A stretch of 64,000 bases of DNA, from the NCBI GenBank assembly GCA_937907025.1, contig CALESJ010000044.1, forward strand, positions 62,001 to 126,000. The letters are read 5' to 3'. This stretch comes from an uncultured Faecalibacterium sp. (GTDB lineage: Bacteria > Bacillota > Clostridia > Oscillospirales > Ruminococcaceae). Under the pieces are notes generated by a model. It worked only from the letters and a program-made list of their open reading frames with translations. It did not search any database and was not told the DNA's origin. The first letter of the stretch is position 1. Each line of letters begins with the position of its first letter. The translations under genes and the position numbers were made by a program. Below are positions 17,048 through 24,964 of this stretch, in pieces.

Positions 17048-18574
17048 ATGTCCAAGAAACCTGTTCTTCTTTGCATTATGGACGGCTTCGGCTGGACGCC
17101 GAACAACACCTTCGGCAACGCCGTCGCCGCCGCCAATACCCCCAACCTCGACAAGATCTTTGCCGAGTGCCCCATGACCACCATCCAGGCTTCCGGTATG
17201 GCCGTCGGCCTGCCTGAAGGCCAGATGGGCAACAGCGAAGTGGGCCACACCAATATGGGCGCCGGCCGCATCGTCTACCAGCAGCTGACCCTCATCACCA
17301 AGAGCATCCAGGACGGCGAAATGTTCAAGAACCCCGTTCTGGTCAAGAACATGAAGGCCGCCATCGACGCCGGCAAGGCCATCCATCTGATGGGCCTGGT
17401 GGGCACCGGCGGTGTCCACAGCCATGCCGACCACTGGTTCGGCGTGCTGGATATGGCCAAGCACATGGGCGCCACCAAGGTGTACCTGCACTGCATCATG
17501 GATGGCCGTGACACCGACCCCCATTCCGGCAAGGGCTTCCTGGCCGACCTGCAGGCCAAGCTGGACGAGCTGGGCATCGGCGAGATCGCCACTGTCACCG
17601 GCCGTTACTACGCCATGGACCGCGATTCCAACTGGGATCGTGAGGAAAAGGCTTACGCCGCGTTCGTCTACGGCGAAGGCCGCCATGCCGCCAACGCCCA
17701 GGAAGCCATCGACGCTTCCTATGCCGAGGATGTCACCGACGAGTTCGTGGTCCCCGTCATCACCTGCGAGGGCGGCCGTGTTCAGGAAGGCGACACCGTC
17801 ATCTTCATGAACTTCCGCCCCGACCGTGCCCGTCAGATGACCCGCATCTTCGTGGACGACGATTTCAAGGGCTTCGAGCGCCGCTACGGCCGGTTCCCGG
17901 TGAACTACGTCTGCATGGCCGAGTACGACGCCACCATGCCCAACTGCGAAGTGGCCTACCCGCCGGTGGAGCTGAAGAACGTGCTGGGCGAGTACCTGGC
18001 CGCTCACGGCAAGACCCAGCTGCGCATTGCCGAAACCGAGAAGTATGCCCATGTGACCTTCTTCTTCAACGGTGGCGTGGAAGCCCCCTACGAGGGCGAG
18101 GACCGCAAGGTCATCCCCAGCCCGAAGGTGGCTACCTACGACCTGAAGCCCGAGATGAGCGCTCCCGAGGTGGCCGAAGAGTGCCGCCAGCGCATCGAGA
18201 GCGGCAAGTATGACGTCATCATCCTGAACTTTGCCAACTGCGACATGGTCGGTCACACCGGCGTGTTCGACGCGGCTGTCAAGGCCGTGGAGGCTGTGGA
18301 TGCCGGCGTCAAGAAGGTCATGGACGCTGTGCTCAAGATGGGCGGCGTCATGTTCCTGACCGCCGACCATGGCAACGCCGAGAAGATGGAGAACCCGGAC
18401 GGCTCTCCCTTCACCGCCCACACCACCAACGTGGTGCCCTTCGCGGTTATCGGCGCCGGCGACGTGAAGCTGCGCGAAGGCGGCTGCCTGGCCGACATCG
18501 CCCCCACCATGCTGCCCTATATCGGCCTGGAAGTTCCGGCTGAAATGACCGGCAAGAGCATCATCGTCGGCTGA
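17048..18574 (+). CDS. gpmI: 2,3-bisphosphoglycerate-independent phosphoglycerate mutase
   Basis: This 508-residue Mn-dependent enzyme converts 3- to 2-phosphoglycerate through a phosphoserine intermediate. The catalytic serine is S63 (MGNSEVGHTNMG). The alkaline-phosphatase-type metal ligands appear in IMDGFG near the start and in TADHGNAE near the end. The length is typical. ATG 17048 follows AAGGAG. It ends the glycolytic run and is followed by a strong terminator. gap and eno are not in the window. Confidence 0.97.
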   Translation: MSKKPVLLCIMDGFGWTPNNTFGNAVAAANTPNLDKIFAECPMTTIQASGMAVGLPEGQMGNSEVGHTNMGAGRIVYQQLTLITKSIQDGEMFKNPVLVKNMKAAIDAGKAIHLMGLVGTGGVHSHADHWFGVLDMAKHMGATKVYLHCIMDGRDTDPHSGKGFLADLQAKLDELGIGEIATVTGRYYAMDRDSNWDREEKAYAAFVYGEGRHAANAQEAIDASYAEDVTDEFVVPVITCEGGRVQEGDTVIFMNFRPDRARQMTRIFVDDDFKGFERRYGRFPVNYVCMAEYDATMPNCEVAYPPVELKNVLGEYLAAHGKTQLRIAETEKYAHVTFFFNGGVEAPYEGEDRKVIPSPKVATYDLKPEMSAPEVAEECRQRIESGKYDVIILNFANCDMVGHTGVFDAAVKAVEAVDAGVKKVMDAVLKMGGVMFLTADHGNAEKMENPDGSPFTAHTTNVVPFAVIGAGDVKLREGGCLADIAPTMLPYIGLEVPAEMTGKSIIVG

Positions 18575-18591
18575 TTTTTCCCTTAGCACCC

Positions 18592-18625
18592 ACGCCCGGA
18601 GGCGCACAGCCTCCGGGCGTTTTTG
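18592..18625 (+). terminator. Terminator after gpmI
   Basis: An 11-bp perfect stem, ACGCCCGGAGG / CCTCCGGGCGT, with a 7-nt loop and TTTTT. Confidence 0.92.
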
Positions 18626-18634
18626 TGTGTCCCC

Positions 18635-18663
18635 TTGCACCCGGGACGCAAATGGGGTATGAT
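18635..18663 (+). promoter_or_regulatory. Promoter of the first sugar amidotransferase
   Basis: TTGCAC (18635-18640), 17 bp, TATGAT (18658-18663). It sits 10 bp after the gpmI terminator and starts the glycan locus. Confidence 0.7.
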
Positions 18664-18726
18664 AAAGGCAGGTAAACCCTGTTAAACTGCGCCGCTGCGG
18701 CGGCCCATGATAAGAAGGAGATCACC

Positions 18727-19848
18727 ATGCGTTATTGCAAGAAGTGCACCATGCCGGACACCCGCCCCGGCATCACCTTTGATGAAGAAGGCGTCTGCAG
18801 CGCCTGCCGTCATTATGAGCACCGCAAGGATGTGGACTGGGACGCCCGCTTCAAGGAATTTGAAAAGTTCTGCGATAAGTACCGTGGCATGAACGGCCCC
18901 GGCGGCTACGACTGCGCGGTGGCGGTTTCCGGCGGCAAGGACAGCCATTTCCAGGTCTGGATGCTCAAGGAAGTCATGCACATGAACCCCATCCTGTTCA
19001 GCGTGGAGGATAACTTCCCCATGACCCAGGCCGGTATCCATAACCTGAAGAACATCAGCGAGGAATTCGGCTGCACCATCATCAGCTGCAAGCCCAACAT
19101 CAAGGTCCAGAAGGTCCTGATGCGCAAATTCTTTGAAAAGTACGGCAAGCCCACCTGGTATGTGGACCGCCTGATCTACACTTTCCCCCTGCACATGGCC
19201 GCCAAGTTCAACACCCCCATGCTCTGCTACGGTGAGAACGTCAGCTTTGAGTATGGCGGCAATGCGGACAAGGAAACCTACTCTGCCATGGACCAGATCG
19301 AGAACGGCGTGGCCGTGGGCATGCCCATGGAAGAACTGCTGGGCGACGGCGTCACCGAGAAGGACCTGAGCCTGACCCTGGCCCCCTCCGCCGAGGAGCG
19401 CGCCAAGCTGGACCCCTTCTACCTGAGCTATTTCGTGCCCTGGAACAGCTATAAGAACTACCAGATTGCCAAGGCCCACGGCTTCCATGACCTGACCCAT
19501 GAATGGGATCGCACCCACCATGCGGAAAACTACGACCAGATCGACTCCCGCGCCTACCTGGTGCACTCCTGGCTGAAGTATCCCAAGTTTGGCCATGCCG
19601 CCGCCACTGACTATACCGCCCGCTATATCCGCTACGGCATGATGACCCGTGACGAGGCCATCAAGATCATCAAGGAGCGGGACGGCAAGCTGGATCCGCT
19701 GTGCGTGCGGGACTTCTGCGATTTCTGCGGCTACACCGAGAGCGAGTTCTGGGCCATCATGGACAAGTTCTACAACCGCGATCTGTTCGAGAAGAACGAG
19801 TACGGCGAATGGGTCCTGAAGCACCCCATCTGGGAAGAGAACGCCTGA
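18727..19848 (+). CDS. N-acetyl sugar amidotransferase (WbpG/PseA-like), copy 1
   Basis: This 373-residue ATP-pyrophosphatase protein has the PP-loop SGGKDS at 68-73. It is preceded by a zinc-finger-like CxxC pair (CKKC at 4-7, CSAC at 24-27), with a further Cys cluster, CVRDFCDFC, near the C-terminus. WbpG and PseA convert an N-acetyl group on a nucleotide sugar to an acetamidino group, using ammonia from a HisH-type glutaminase routed through a HisF-type subunit. Both of those are encoded 3.8 kb downstream. ATG 18727 has AAGGAG. The sugar substrate is unknown. Confidence 0.85.
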   Translation: MRYCKKCTMPDTRPGITFDEEGVCSACRHYEHRKDVDWDARFKEFEKFCDKYRGMNGPGGYDCAVAVSGGKDSHFQVWMLKEVMHMNPILFSVEDNFPMTQAGIHNLKNISEEFGCTIISCKPNIKVQKVLMRKFFEKYGKPTWYVDRLIYTFPLHMAAKFNTPMLCYGENVSFEYGGNADKETYSAMDQIENGVAVGMPMEELLGDGVTEKDLSLTLAPSAEERAKLDPFYLSYFVPWNSYKNYQIAKAHGFHDLTHEWDRTHHAENYDQIDSRAYLVHSWLKYPKFGHAAATDYTARYIRYGMMTRDEAIKIIKERDGKLDPLCVRDFCDFCGYTESEFWAIMDKFYNRDLFEKNEYGEWVLKHPIWEENA

Positions 19849-19870
19849 ACCGGAAGGAGCTGACGTTTCC

Positions 19871-20173
19871 ATGGTCAAACACATTATTCTGTGGCAGCTC
19901 AAACCCGAGCTGACCGCTGACGAAAAGGCCAAAGTCAAGGCGGACATCAAGGCCGGGCTGGAAGGCCTGGCCGGGCAGATCCCCGGCCTTGTGGAGATCC
20001 ATGTGCAGACCGAAGGCCTGCCTTCCTCCAACGCCGATGTGATGCTGGATTCCACCTTCACCGATGAAGCCTCCCTCAAGGGGTATTCGGTCCATCCCGC
20101 CCATGTGGCCGTGGCCGACGGCAAGGTCCGCCCCTACACCGCCACCCGCACCTGCCTGGATTACCAGGTGTAA
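19871..20173 (+). CDS. Dabb (stress-responsive A/B barrel) protein
   Basis: This 100-residue protein begins MVKHIILWQLKPELT and has the dimeric alpha-beta barrel pattern with a conserved His at position 4. The V-H-P-A-H-V segment near 73-78 is typical. Members are small dimeric proteins, a few of them enzymes; none of known function matches this context closely. It lies 22 nt after the first amidotransferase and before a terminator, so the two form a transcription unit. Its link to glycan synthesis is only by position. Confidence 0.8.
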   Translation: MVKHIILWQLKPELTADEKAKVKADIKAGLEGLAGQIPGLVEIHVQTEGLPSSNADVMLDSTFTDEASLKGYSVHPAHVAVADGKVRPYTATRTCLDYQV

Positions 20174-20182
20174 AAGAAAAAC

Positions 20183-20222
20183 AAAAAAAGCCGAAACGCT
20201 TGCAAAGGCGTTTCGGCTTTTT
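20183..20222. terminator. Bidirectional terminator after the Dabb gene
   Basis: A 12-bp perfect stem (20188-20199 with 20208-20219), with an A-run on the left and a T-run on the right. It separates the Dabb gene from the convergent TM2 gene. Confidence 0.9.
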
Positions 20223-20237
20223 GCTTTTTTGTCGGGT

Positions 20238-20675
20238 TCAAACGTAATAAGGATTGGGCTTTGTGAGCAGAATAATACAGTCAATCAGCCAGCCGATGCC
20301 GAACAGGCCGAAGGTGACCAGGTACAAAATGCCCAAGGCAATGCGTCCTTCATAAAATTTGTGCGCGCCCAGATAACCCAAGAACAGACACAGGACAAAA
20401 GCAACCCATTTGTTTTTGGGCGTTTTTCCCAGAACAACCGGTACCGTGTTTGTATTGGTGTTGGTGTTTGTGTTCTGGATAATGATAGATGGCTGGGCGG
20501 CAGAAACGGCCGGTTCCGCTTTGGGAACAAAGGCTCCGCAGTTAGGGCATTCGGTGACACAGGGGTCCGCAATCTCGGTGCCGCAGCTGGGGCAGTAGCG
20601 CTTGGTGGGAGCCGCCTGACCGCAGTGTGGGCAGAATTGCCCCTCATATTCTTTTCCGCATTTTGTGCAATACAT
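20238..20675 (-). CDS. Zinc-ribbon TM2-domain membrane protein
   Basis: This 145-residue protein has two zinc ribbons: CxxC pairs CTKC and CPHC at 3-20, and CPSC and CPNC at about 28-46. A low-complexity Asn-Thr linker follows (NTNTNTNTN near 68-76). Then comes a TM2 domain with two hydrophobic helices joined by a GYLGAHKFYEGR-type turn. Such proteins are common small membrane proteins of unclear role. ATG 20675 has GGGAGG. It is divergent from an HTH regulator, with a palindromic operator in its promoter spacer. Confidence 0.88.
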   Translation of the reverse strand: MYCTKCGKEYEGQFCPHCGQAAPTKRYCPSCGTEIADPCVTECPNCGAFVPKAEPAVSAAQPSIIIQNTNTNTNTNTVPVVLGKTPKNKWVAFVLCLFLGYLGAHKFYEGRIALGILYLVTFGLFGIGWLIDCIILLTKPNPYYV

Positions 20676-20705
20676 AAAAACCTCCCGAAAATCGTTTTCA
20701 AGGTC

Positions 20706-20734
20706 ATATTACACCTGATAAGGTGTAAAGTCAA
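20706..20734 (-). promoter_or_regulatory. TM2 gene promoter with embedded operator
   Basis: On the minus strand: TTGACT (20734-20729), 17 bp, TAATAT (20711-20706). A perfect inverted repeat, TTACACCT-GATA-AGGTGTAA (20709-20728), fills the spacer. A repressor bound there would block RNA polymerase. The neighbouring XRE protein is the obvious candidate. A further half-site-like GGTGTGAA lies at 20748-20755. Confidence 0.72.
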
Positions 20735-20795
20735 TACATTCAATCGGGTGTGAATTATAGTGCCTTTAGAGAACATTAACTCTGGAGGAAAGCAG

Positions 20796-20999
20796 ATGTA
20801 TCGCTATCGCCGCCTGAAAGATTTGCGGGAGGACGCCGACAAGACACAAAGAGAAATCGGCGCATTGCTGGGAACCACGCAGCAGCAGTATGCCAAATAT
20901 GAGGCGGGAATACAGGAAATTCCGACCCATCATCTGATCACACTGGCGGACTATTACAAGGTCAGTCTGGATTATCTGGTGGGGCGGACGAAAGATTGA
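20796..20999 (+). CDS. XRE-family HTH regulator (67 residues)
   Basis: This small protein is almost entirely one Cro/C1-type helix-turn-helix domain: TQREIGALLGTTQQQYAKYEAG forms the helices, followed by IPTHHLITLADYYKVSLDYLVGRT. ATG 20796 has TGGAGGAA just upstream; an upstream GTG at 20760 is in frame but lacks a site. It is divergent from the TM2 gene and probably represses it and itself through the palindrome at 20709-20728. It lies inside the glycan locus but on a separate promoter. Confidence 0.85.
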   Translation: MYRYRRLKDLREDADKTQREIGALLGTTQQQYAKYEAGIQEIPTHHLITLADYYKVSLDYLVGRTKD

Positions 21000-21035
21000 A
21001 TCGGTACGGCTCGTAACGGCGGAAGACCCGCCCTC

Positions 21036-21064
21036 TTGCAAAGCCCTTCCCGGTATGGTATAAT
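21036..21064 (+). promoter_or_regulatory. Promoter upstream of the second amidotransferase
   Basis: TTGCAA (21036-21041), 17 bp, TATAAT (21059-21064). The predicted start near 21071 lies only about 18 nt before a strong terminator stem. Confidence 0.8.
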
Positions 21065-21088
21065 CTCCAATATCTGAGCAAGGCAACG

Positions 21089-21131
21089 GCGCCGTGCATA
21101 CAGGCTTATTCTGTATGCACGGCGCTTTTTT
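21089..21131 (+). terminator. Strong terminator/attenuator in the leader of the second amidotransferase
   Basis: A perfect 15-bp stem (21089-21103 with 21111-21125), a 7-nt loop, then TTTTTT. Placed between a good promoter and the gene, it would release a short RNA of about 60 nt unless it is bypassed. Confidence 0.85.
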
Positions 21132-21155
21132 ATTGGCAGAAAGGAAGGACCCCTC

Positions 21156-22529
21156 ATGGATAAACTGCCCCGCTATGTAGATATCGATTATTCCAAGTAC
21201 GCGCCCGACATTCCCGAAGACAAGCTGGAAACCTACTACGGCCTGCCGCAGAAGGTGCAGTTCTGCAAGGAATGTGTCATGAGCAACCAGAAGCCCAACT
21301 CCTGCTATGAGTTTGAGCACACCATCCATTCCATCAAGAAGACGATGGTCATTCAGGATGACGGCGTCTGCGATGCCTGCCATGCCTGCCACAACAAAGC
21401 CAACGGTCACATCGACTGGGCCCTGCGGGAGAAGGAGCTGCGGGAACTGTGCGATGAATACCGCAAGAATGACGGCTCCTATGACTGCCTGGTCCCCGGT
21501 TCCGGCGGCAAGGACAGTTTCTACGCGGCCCATCTGCTCAAGTACAAGTACGGTATGCACCCGCTCACCGTGACCTGGGCACCCCACATCTATACGCCCT
21601 GGGGCTGGGACAACATGCAGGCCTGGATTCATGCAGGGTTTGACAACTATCTGTGCACCCCCAACGGCATGACCCACCGTCTGCTCACCCGCCTGGCTAC
21701 CGAGAATCTGTTCCATCCCTTCCAGCCCTTCATTCTGGGCCAGAAGCAGCTGGCCCCCAAGATGGCGGCCAAGTTCGGCATCCCGCTGGTCTTCTACGGC
21801 GAAAACGAGGCCGAGTTCGGCAACCCCATCGCGGACAACAACTCCGCCCTGCGGGACGAGCATTTCTTCGCCGTCAATGACTATGACCACATCTACCTGG
21901 GCGGCGTGAGCCTGCGCCAGCTGGAAGAAGATTACAAGATCGACAAGGCGGATCTGGCCATCTATCTGCCCTCCGAAACCTCCAACCTGGAAAAGAACCA
22001 TGTCCAGGTGCGGTATCTGGGCTACTACGAAAAGTGGCATCCGCAGGGCGCCTACTACTACGCGGTGGAGCACGGCGGATTCCGCCCCGCCCCGGAACGC
22101 ACCCAGGGCACCTACTCCAAGTACAATTCCATCGACGACAAGATCGACGACTTCTTCTATTACACCACCTACATCAAGTACGGCATCGGCCGTACCACCT
22201 ACGATGCCGCCCAGGAGATTCGCAACGGCGAGATCACCCTGGACGAGGGCAAGGCCCTGTGCAAGAAGTTCGACGGTGAATACCCTGACCGCTTCGAGAA
22301 GGAAATCTTCAAGTACCTGTCCATCGACAAGAAGCACTTCCCCTGGGCCAGCCAGCTGTTTGAGCAGCCCCGCATGGACCGCGACTACTTCATGCACCTG
22401 GCCGACCGCTTCCGTTCGCCCCATATCTGGAAGTATGAGGACGGCATCTGGAAGCTGCGCCACACCCCCTACGAGGGCGACAGCGAAGTGCTGTGGGGCG
22501 ACCCCAAGGGCACCCATCACGAACAGTAA
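21156..22529 (+). CDS. N-acetyl sugar amidotransferase (WbpG/PseA-like), copy 2
   Basis: This 457-residue PP-loop ATPase has an N-terminal extension of about 35 residues. Its zinc-like Cys set is CKECVMSNQKPN (37-48) and CDACHAC (72-78), and the PP-loop SGGKDS is at 116-121. It is about 85 residues longer than copy 1 and clearly diverged, so the two probably act on different sugars or positions. ATG 21156 has GAAAGGAAGG upstream. hisF-like and hisH-like genes follow within 16 nt, giving the canonical WbpG-HisF-HisH trio. Confidence 0.86.
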   Translation: MDKLPRYVDIDYSKYAPDIPEDKLETYYGLPQKVQFCKECVMSNQKPNSCYEFEHTIHSIKKTMVIQDDGVCDACHACHNKANGHIDWALREKELRELCDEYRKNDGSYDCLVPGSGGKDSFYAAHLLKYKYGMHPLTVTWAPHIYTPWGWDNMQAWIHAGFDNYLCTPNGMTHRLLTRLATENLFHPFQPFILGQKQLAPKMAAKFGIPLVFYGENEAEFGNPIADNNSALRDEHFFAVNDYDHIYLGGVSLRQLEEDYKIDKADLAIYLPSETSNLEKNHVQVRYLGYYEKWHPQGAYYYAVEHGGFRPAPERTQGTYSKYNSIDDKIDDFFYYTTYIKYGIGRTTYDAAQEIRNGEITLDEGKALCKKFDGEYPDRFEKEIFKYLSIDKKHFPWASQLFEQPRMDRDYFMHLADRFRSPHIWKYEDGIWKLRHTPYEGDSEVLWGDPKGTHHEQ

Positions 22530-22544
22530 CACAGGGAGCATACC

Positions 22545-23318
22545 ATGGAAAAAGGGCATAAGAAAATCCGGCTCATTGCCCGGCTGGATGTGAAGGACGA
22601 AAACCTGGTCAAGGGCATCCAGCTGGAAGGTCTGCGCAAACTGGGCAACCCCAACGAGTTCGCCCGCCGCTACTATGAGCAGGGCATTGATGAGCTGCTG
22701 TATATTGACATCGTGGCCAGCCTGTACAACCGCAACAACCTGTCGGGCATTGTCCGCCGCACGGTGGATGAGGTCTACATTCCGGTGTGTGTGGGCGGCG
22801 GGCTGCGCAGCGTGGAGGACGTGCGCGCCATTCTGTCCATGGGCGCCGACAAGGTGGCCGTGAACACGGCGGCGGTCAAGCGTCCCGAACTCATTACAGA
22901 GATCGCAAAGGCCTTCGGCAGCCAGTGCATGGTGCTGTCCATCCAGGCCAAGCGCAGCCATTCCATGCCCAGCGGCTGGGAAGCCTACTATGACAATGGC
23001 CGGGCTCATTCCGGCTATGATGTGGTGGAGTGGGCCAAGCGAGGCCAGGAACTGGGGGCAGGGGAGATCCTGCTCACCAGCGTGGACTGCGAAGGCCTGC
23101 GGGATGGCATGGACCTGGACCTGATCCGGGCTGTGACCAAGGCTGTTACCGTGCCGGTCATCTGTGGCGGCGGTGTGGGCTGCGGGGATGACATTGTGGA
23201 CGCCGCCGAAGCCGGCGCCGATGCCGTGGCCTGTGCTTCGGTGCTGCACTACGGCCAGGAAACGGTCCAGGAACTGAAAGAGGAGATCCGCGCAGGCGGG
23301 GTGGAGGTGCGCGCATGA
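22545..23318 (+). CDS. HisF-like amidotransferase barrel subunit
   Basis: This 257-residue TIM barrel resembles the cyclase subunit of imidazole glycerol phosphate synthase. The two catalytic Asp are kept (D15 in IARLDVKDE, D181 in LLTSVDCEG), as are phosphate-binding glycines (VCVGGGLRS and VICGGGVGC). No other histidine genes are nearby. It sits between a sugar amidotransferase and a HisH-like glutaminase, so an HisF2-type role as ammonia conduit and partner for sugar amidination is more likely than histidine synthesis. It overlaps the next gene by 4 nt (ATGA). Confidence 0.85.
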   Translation: MEKGHKKIRLIARLDVKDENLVKGIQLEGLRKLGNPNEFARRYYEQGIDELLYIDIVASLYNRNNLSGIVRRTVDEVYIPVCVGGGLRSVEDVRAILSMGADKVAVNTAAVKRPELITEIAKAFGSQCMVLSIQAKRSHSMPSGWEAYYDNGRAHSGYDVVEWAKRGQELGAGEILLTSVDCEGLRDGMDLDLIRAVTKAVTVPVICGGGVGCGDDIVDAAEAGADAVACASVLHYGQETVQELKEEIRAGGVEVRA

Positions 23319-23971
23319 AAGTGACCATCATTGACTACGGCCTGTCCAACCTGCTCAGCGTGCAGCATGCCTTTGCCCATTTCGGCGCCGAGGTCTGCCT
23401 GACCAGCCGCCCGGAGGACGTGCTGGCCGCCGAGGCCCTGGTCCTGCCCGGCGTGGGCGCGTTTCAGGACGGCATGGCCGGGCTGGAGCGCCTGGGCCTC
23501 ATCGAGCCCATCCGGAAAAAAGCAGGGGAGGGAACTCCGCTGCTGGGCATCTGCCTGGGAATGCAGATGCTGTTTGACGAATCGGAGGAGTTCGGCGTGC
23601 ACCAGGGCCTGGGGCTCATCCCCGGCCGGGTGGTGCGCATCCCGGACACCGATGTGGACGGCAACCCCCAGCGGGTGCCCCACATCAGCTGGCAGAAGCT
23701 GATTCCCGCCGAGCATCTGGACCAGGAAACCGGCTTTGCGGGCACCGCCCTGGAAGGGGTGCACCCGGGCCAGGAATGCTACTTCATCCACAGCTATGAG
23801 GCAAAGCCGGCTTCGGAAGAATACCGCCTGGCAGACACCGTTTACGGCGGCCGGCGCATCTGTGCAGCCGCCCGGTGCGGGTCGGTTCTGGGGGTGCAGT
23901 TCCACCCCGAAAAGTCCGGTCCCGTGGGACTGGAGATTTTGCGCGCTTTTGCCAAACTGCCGAATATCTGA
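23315..23971 (+). CDS. HisH-like glutamine amidotransferase subunit
   Basis: This 218-residue class I glutaminase has nucleophile C80 in LLGICLGMQ and the H197/E199 pair in VQFHPEKSG. It hydrolyses glutamine to give ammonia, passed to the HisF-like barrel encoded with a 4-nt overlap. With the PP-loop protein upstream this matches the HisH2-HisF2-WbpG arrangement. The frame is intact and of usual length. A weak hairpin follows. Confidence 0.86.
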   Translation: MKVTIIDYGLSNLLSVQHAFAHFGAEVCLTSRPEDVLAAEALVLPGVGAFQDGMAGLERLGLIEPIRKKAGEGTPLLGICLGMQMLFDESEEFGVHQGLGLIPGRVVRIPDTDVDGNPQRVPHISWQKLIPAEHLDQETGFAGTALEGVHPGQECYFIHSYEAKPASEEYRLADTVYGGRRICAAARCGSVLGVQFHPEKSGPVGLEILRAFAKLPNI

Positions 23972-24000
23972 TTCCGGACGTGGGCTTTACCGGAATTTTA
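23971..24000 (+). terminator. Weak terminator after the hisH-like gene
   Basis: ATTCCGG / CCGGAAT (7 bp, 12-nt loop) followed by TTTTA. It overlaps the end of the stop region and is modest in strength. Confidence 0.5.
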
Positions 24001-24044
24001 CGCAACAAAAATGCATAAACCGAAGATTTTCGGCGTTCTATCCA

Positions 24045-24073
24045 TTCACAAACGGCCGGAAGTGTTGTATAAT
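24045..24073 (+). promoter_or_regulatory. Promoter of the P-loop kinase-like gene
   Basis: TTCACA (24045-24050), 17 bp, TATAAT (24068-24073). A 16-bp inverted repeat begins at the last base of the -10. Confidence 0.75.
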
Positions 24074-24108
24074 CAAACAAGCAGTTAAAAAATTAACTGC
24101 TTGTTTGA
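24073..24108 (+). repeat. 16-bp perfect inverted repeat at the transcription start
   Basis: TCAAACAAGCAGTTAA, four A, then its exact complement. It starts at the -10 and would fold at the extreme 5' end of the mRNA. It could be an operator or a stabilising 5' hairpin; the U-rich 3' side does not form a classic terminator tail. Confidence 0.8.
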
Positions 24109-24133
24109 CAATGAACAGAAGGGGTGTCTACGT

Positions 24134-24760
24134 TTGAAGAAACTGATCCTGGTTACAAGCCCTCCGGCCTGCGGCAAGACCTTTATTTCCCGCCAGCTGG
24201 CGGCCGCGCTCAAGCATGTGGTGTATCTGGATAAAGACACCCTGATCCCGCTGTCCAAACAGATTTTCGCGGTGGCTCATCAGCCCTACGACCGCAGCAG
24301 CATCTTTTTTGAAAAATATATCCGTGACCTGGAATATCAGGTGACCCTGGATCTGGCCATGGAAGCGCTGCTGTATGACGATATTGTGTTGATTAATGCG
24401 CCTTTCACCCGTGAGATCCGCGACAACGAATATATTGCCAACCTGCGCAAAGAGCTGGCCAAGAAGGAAGCCGAACTGGTGGTCATCTGGGTGGATACCG
24501 ACCCGGAAGTCTGCCACCAGCGCATGATCGACCGCGCCAGCGACCGCGACATCTGGAAGCTGAACCATTGGGATGAGTACATTCTGGGTGTCAATTTTGA
24601 TGCTCCCACCAACCTGAAGCTGGATGATCAGCCCGATTCCCTGCTGATTTTCCACAACTCTTCGGACGAGGAATTCAAGCAGAGCATGACCGAGATCGTG
24701 GCTCAGCTGGAGGCATCGGTGCAGGAAGGCCTTCATCCGCACACCAACTGCCGCCTGTAA
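24134..24760 (+). CDS. P-loop NTPase, kinase- or zeta-toxin-like
   Basis: This 208-residue protein begins (TTG)KKLILVTSPPACGKTF, a Walker A-like loop lacking the usual first Gly. An aspartate pair follows in VYLDKDT, then a VIWVDTDPEVCHQRM segment like the lid region of small-molecule kinases. The TTG at 24134 has AAGGGGTG seven bases upstream. It has its own promoter and terminator within the glycan locus. Candidate roles are phosphorylation of a sugar or nucleotide; no antitoxin gene is next to it. Confidence 0.65.
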   Translation: MKKLILVTSPPACGKTFISRQLAAALKHVVYLDKDTLIPLSKQIFAVAHQPYDRSSIFFEKYIRDLEYQVTLDLAMEALLYDDIVLINAPFTREIRDNEYIANLRKELAKKEAELVVIWVDTDPEVCHQRMIDRASDRDIWKLNHWDEYILGVNFDAPTNLKLDDQPDSLLIFHNSSDEEFKQSMTEIVAQLEASVQEGLHPHTNCRL

Positions 24761-24792
24761 ACAGCGCAAAACTGCATATTTGCAAATCATTC

Positions 24793-24841
24793 CGGCAGCC
24801 CGCCGGTCCTGTGGACCGTGCGGGCTGCCGTTTTGTTGTTT
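24793..24841 (+). terminator. Terminator after the P-loop gene
   Basis: CGGCAGCCCG / CGGGCTGCCG, a 10-bp stem with an inner GGTCC-GGACC hairpin, then TTTTGTTGTTT. Confidence 0.88.
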
Positions 24842-24888
24842 CCGGGCCGGAAAAAGCGCTGCGCCGCCCAAACCAAACCCCGCGGGCA

Positions 24889-24917
24889 TTGCTTTTTGGA
24901 ACAGGAACCACTATAAT
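24889..24917 (+). promoter_or_regulatory. Promoter of the second half of the glycan locus
   Basis: TTGCTT (24889-24894), 17 bp, TATAAT (24912-24917). It drives the run of genes from 24965. Confidence 0.72.
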
Positions 24918-24964
24918 GTATCTTGTACAAATGTGCAATTCTGTTGTCCGCAAGGGGGATGACC

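Noticed and set aside
22545..23971. hisF and hisH of histidine biosynthesis
   Set aside because: Both catalytic sets are kept, so this is not impossible, but no other his gene is near. The two lie directly behind a sugar amidotransferase, which fits the HisF2/HisH2 role better.
24134..24760. Toxin-antitoxin zeta toxin
   Set aside because: There is a kinase-like P-loop but no small antitoxin gene next to it; the neighbours are glycan genes with separate promoters.
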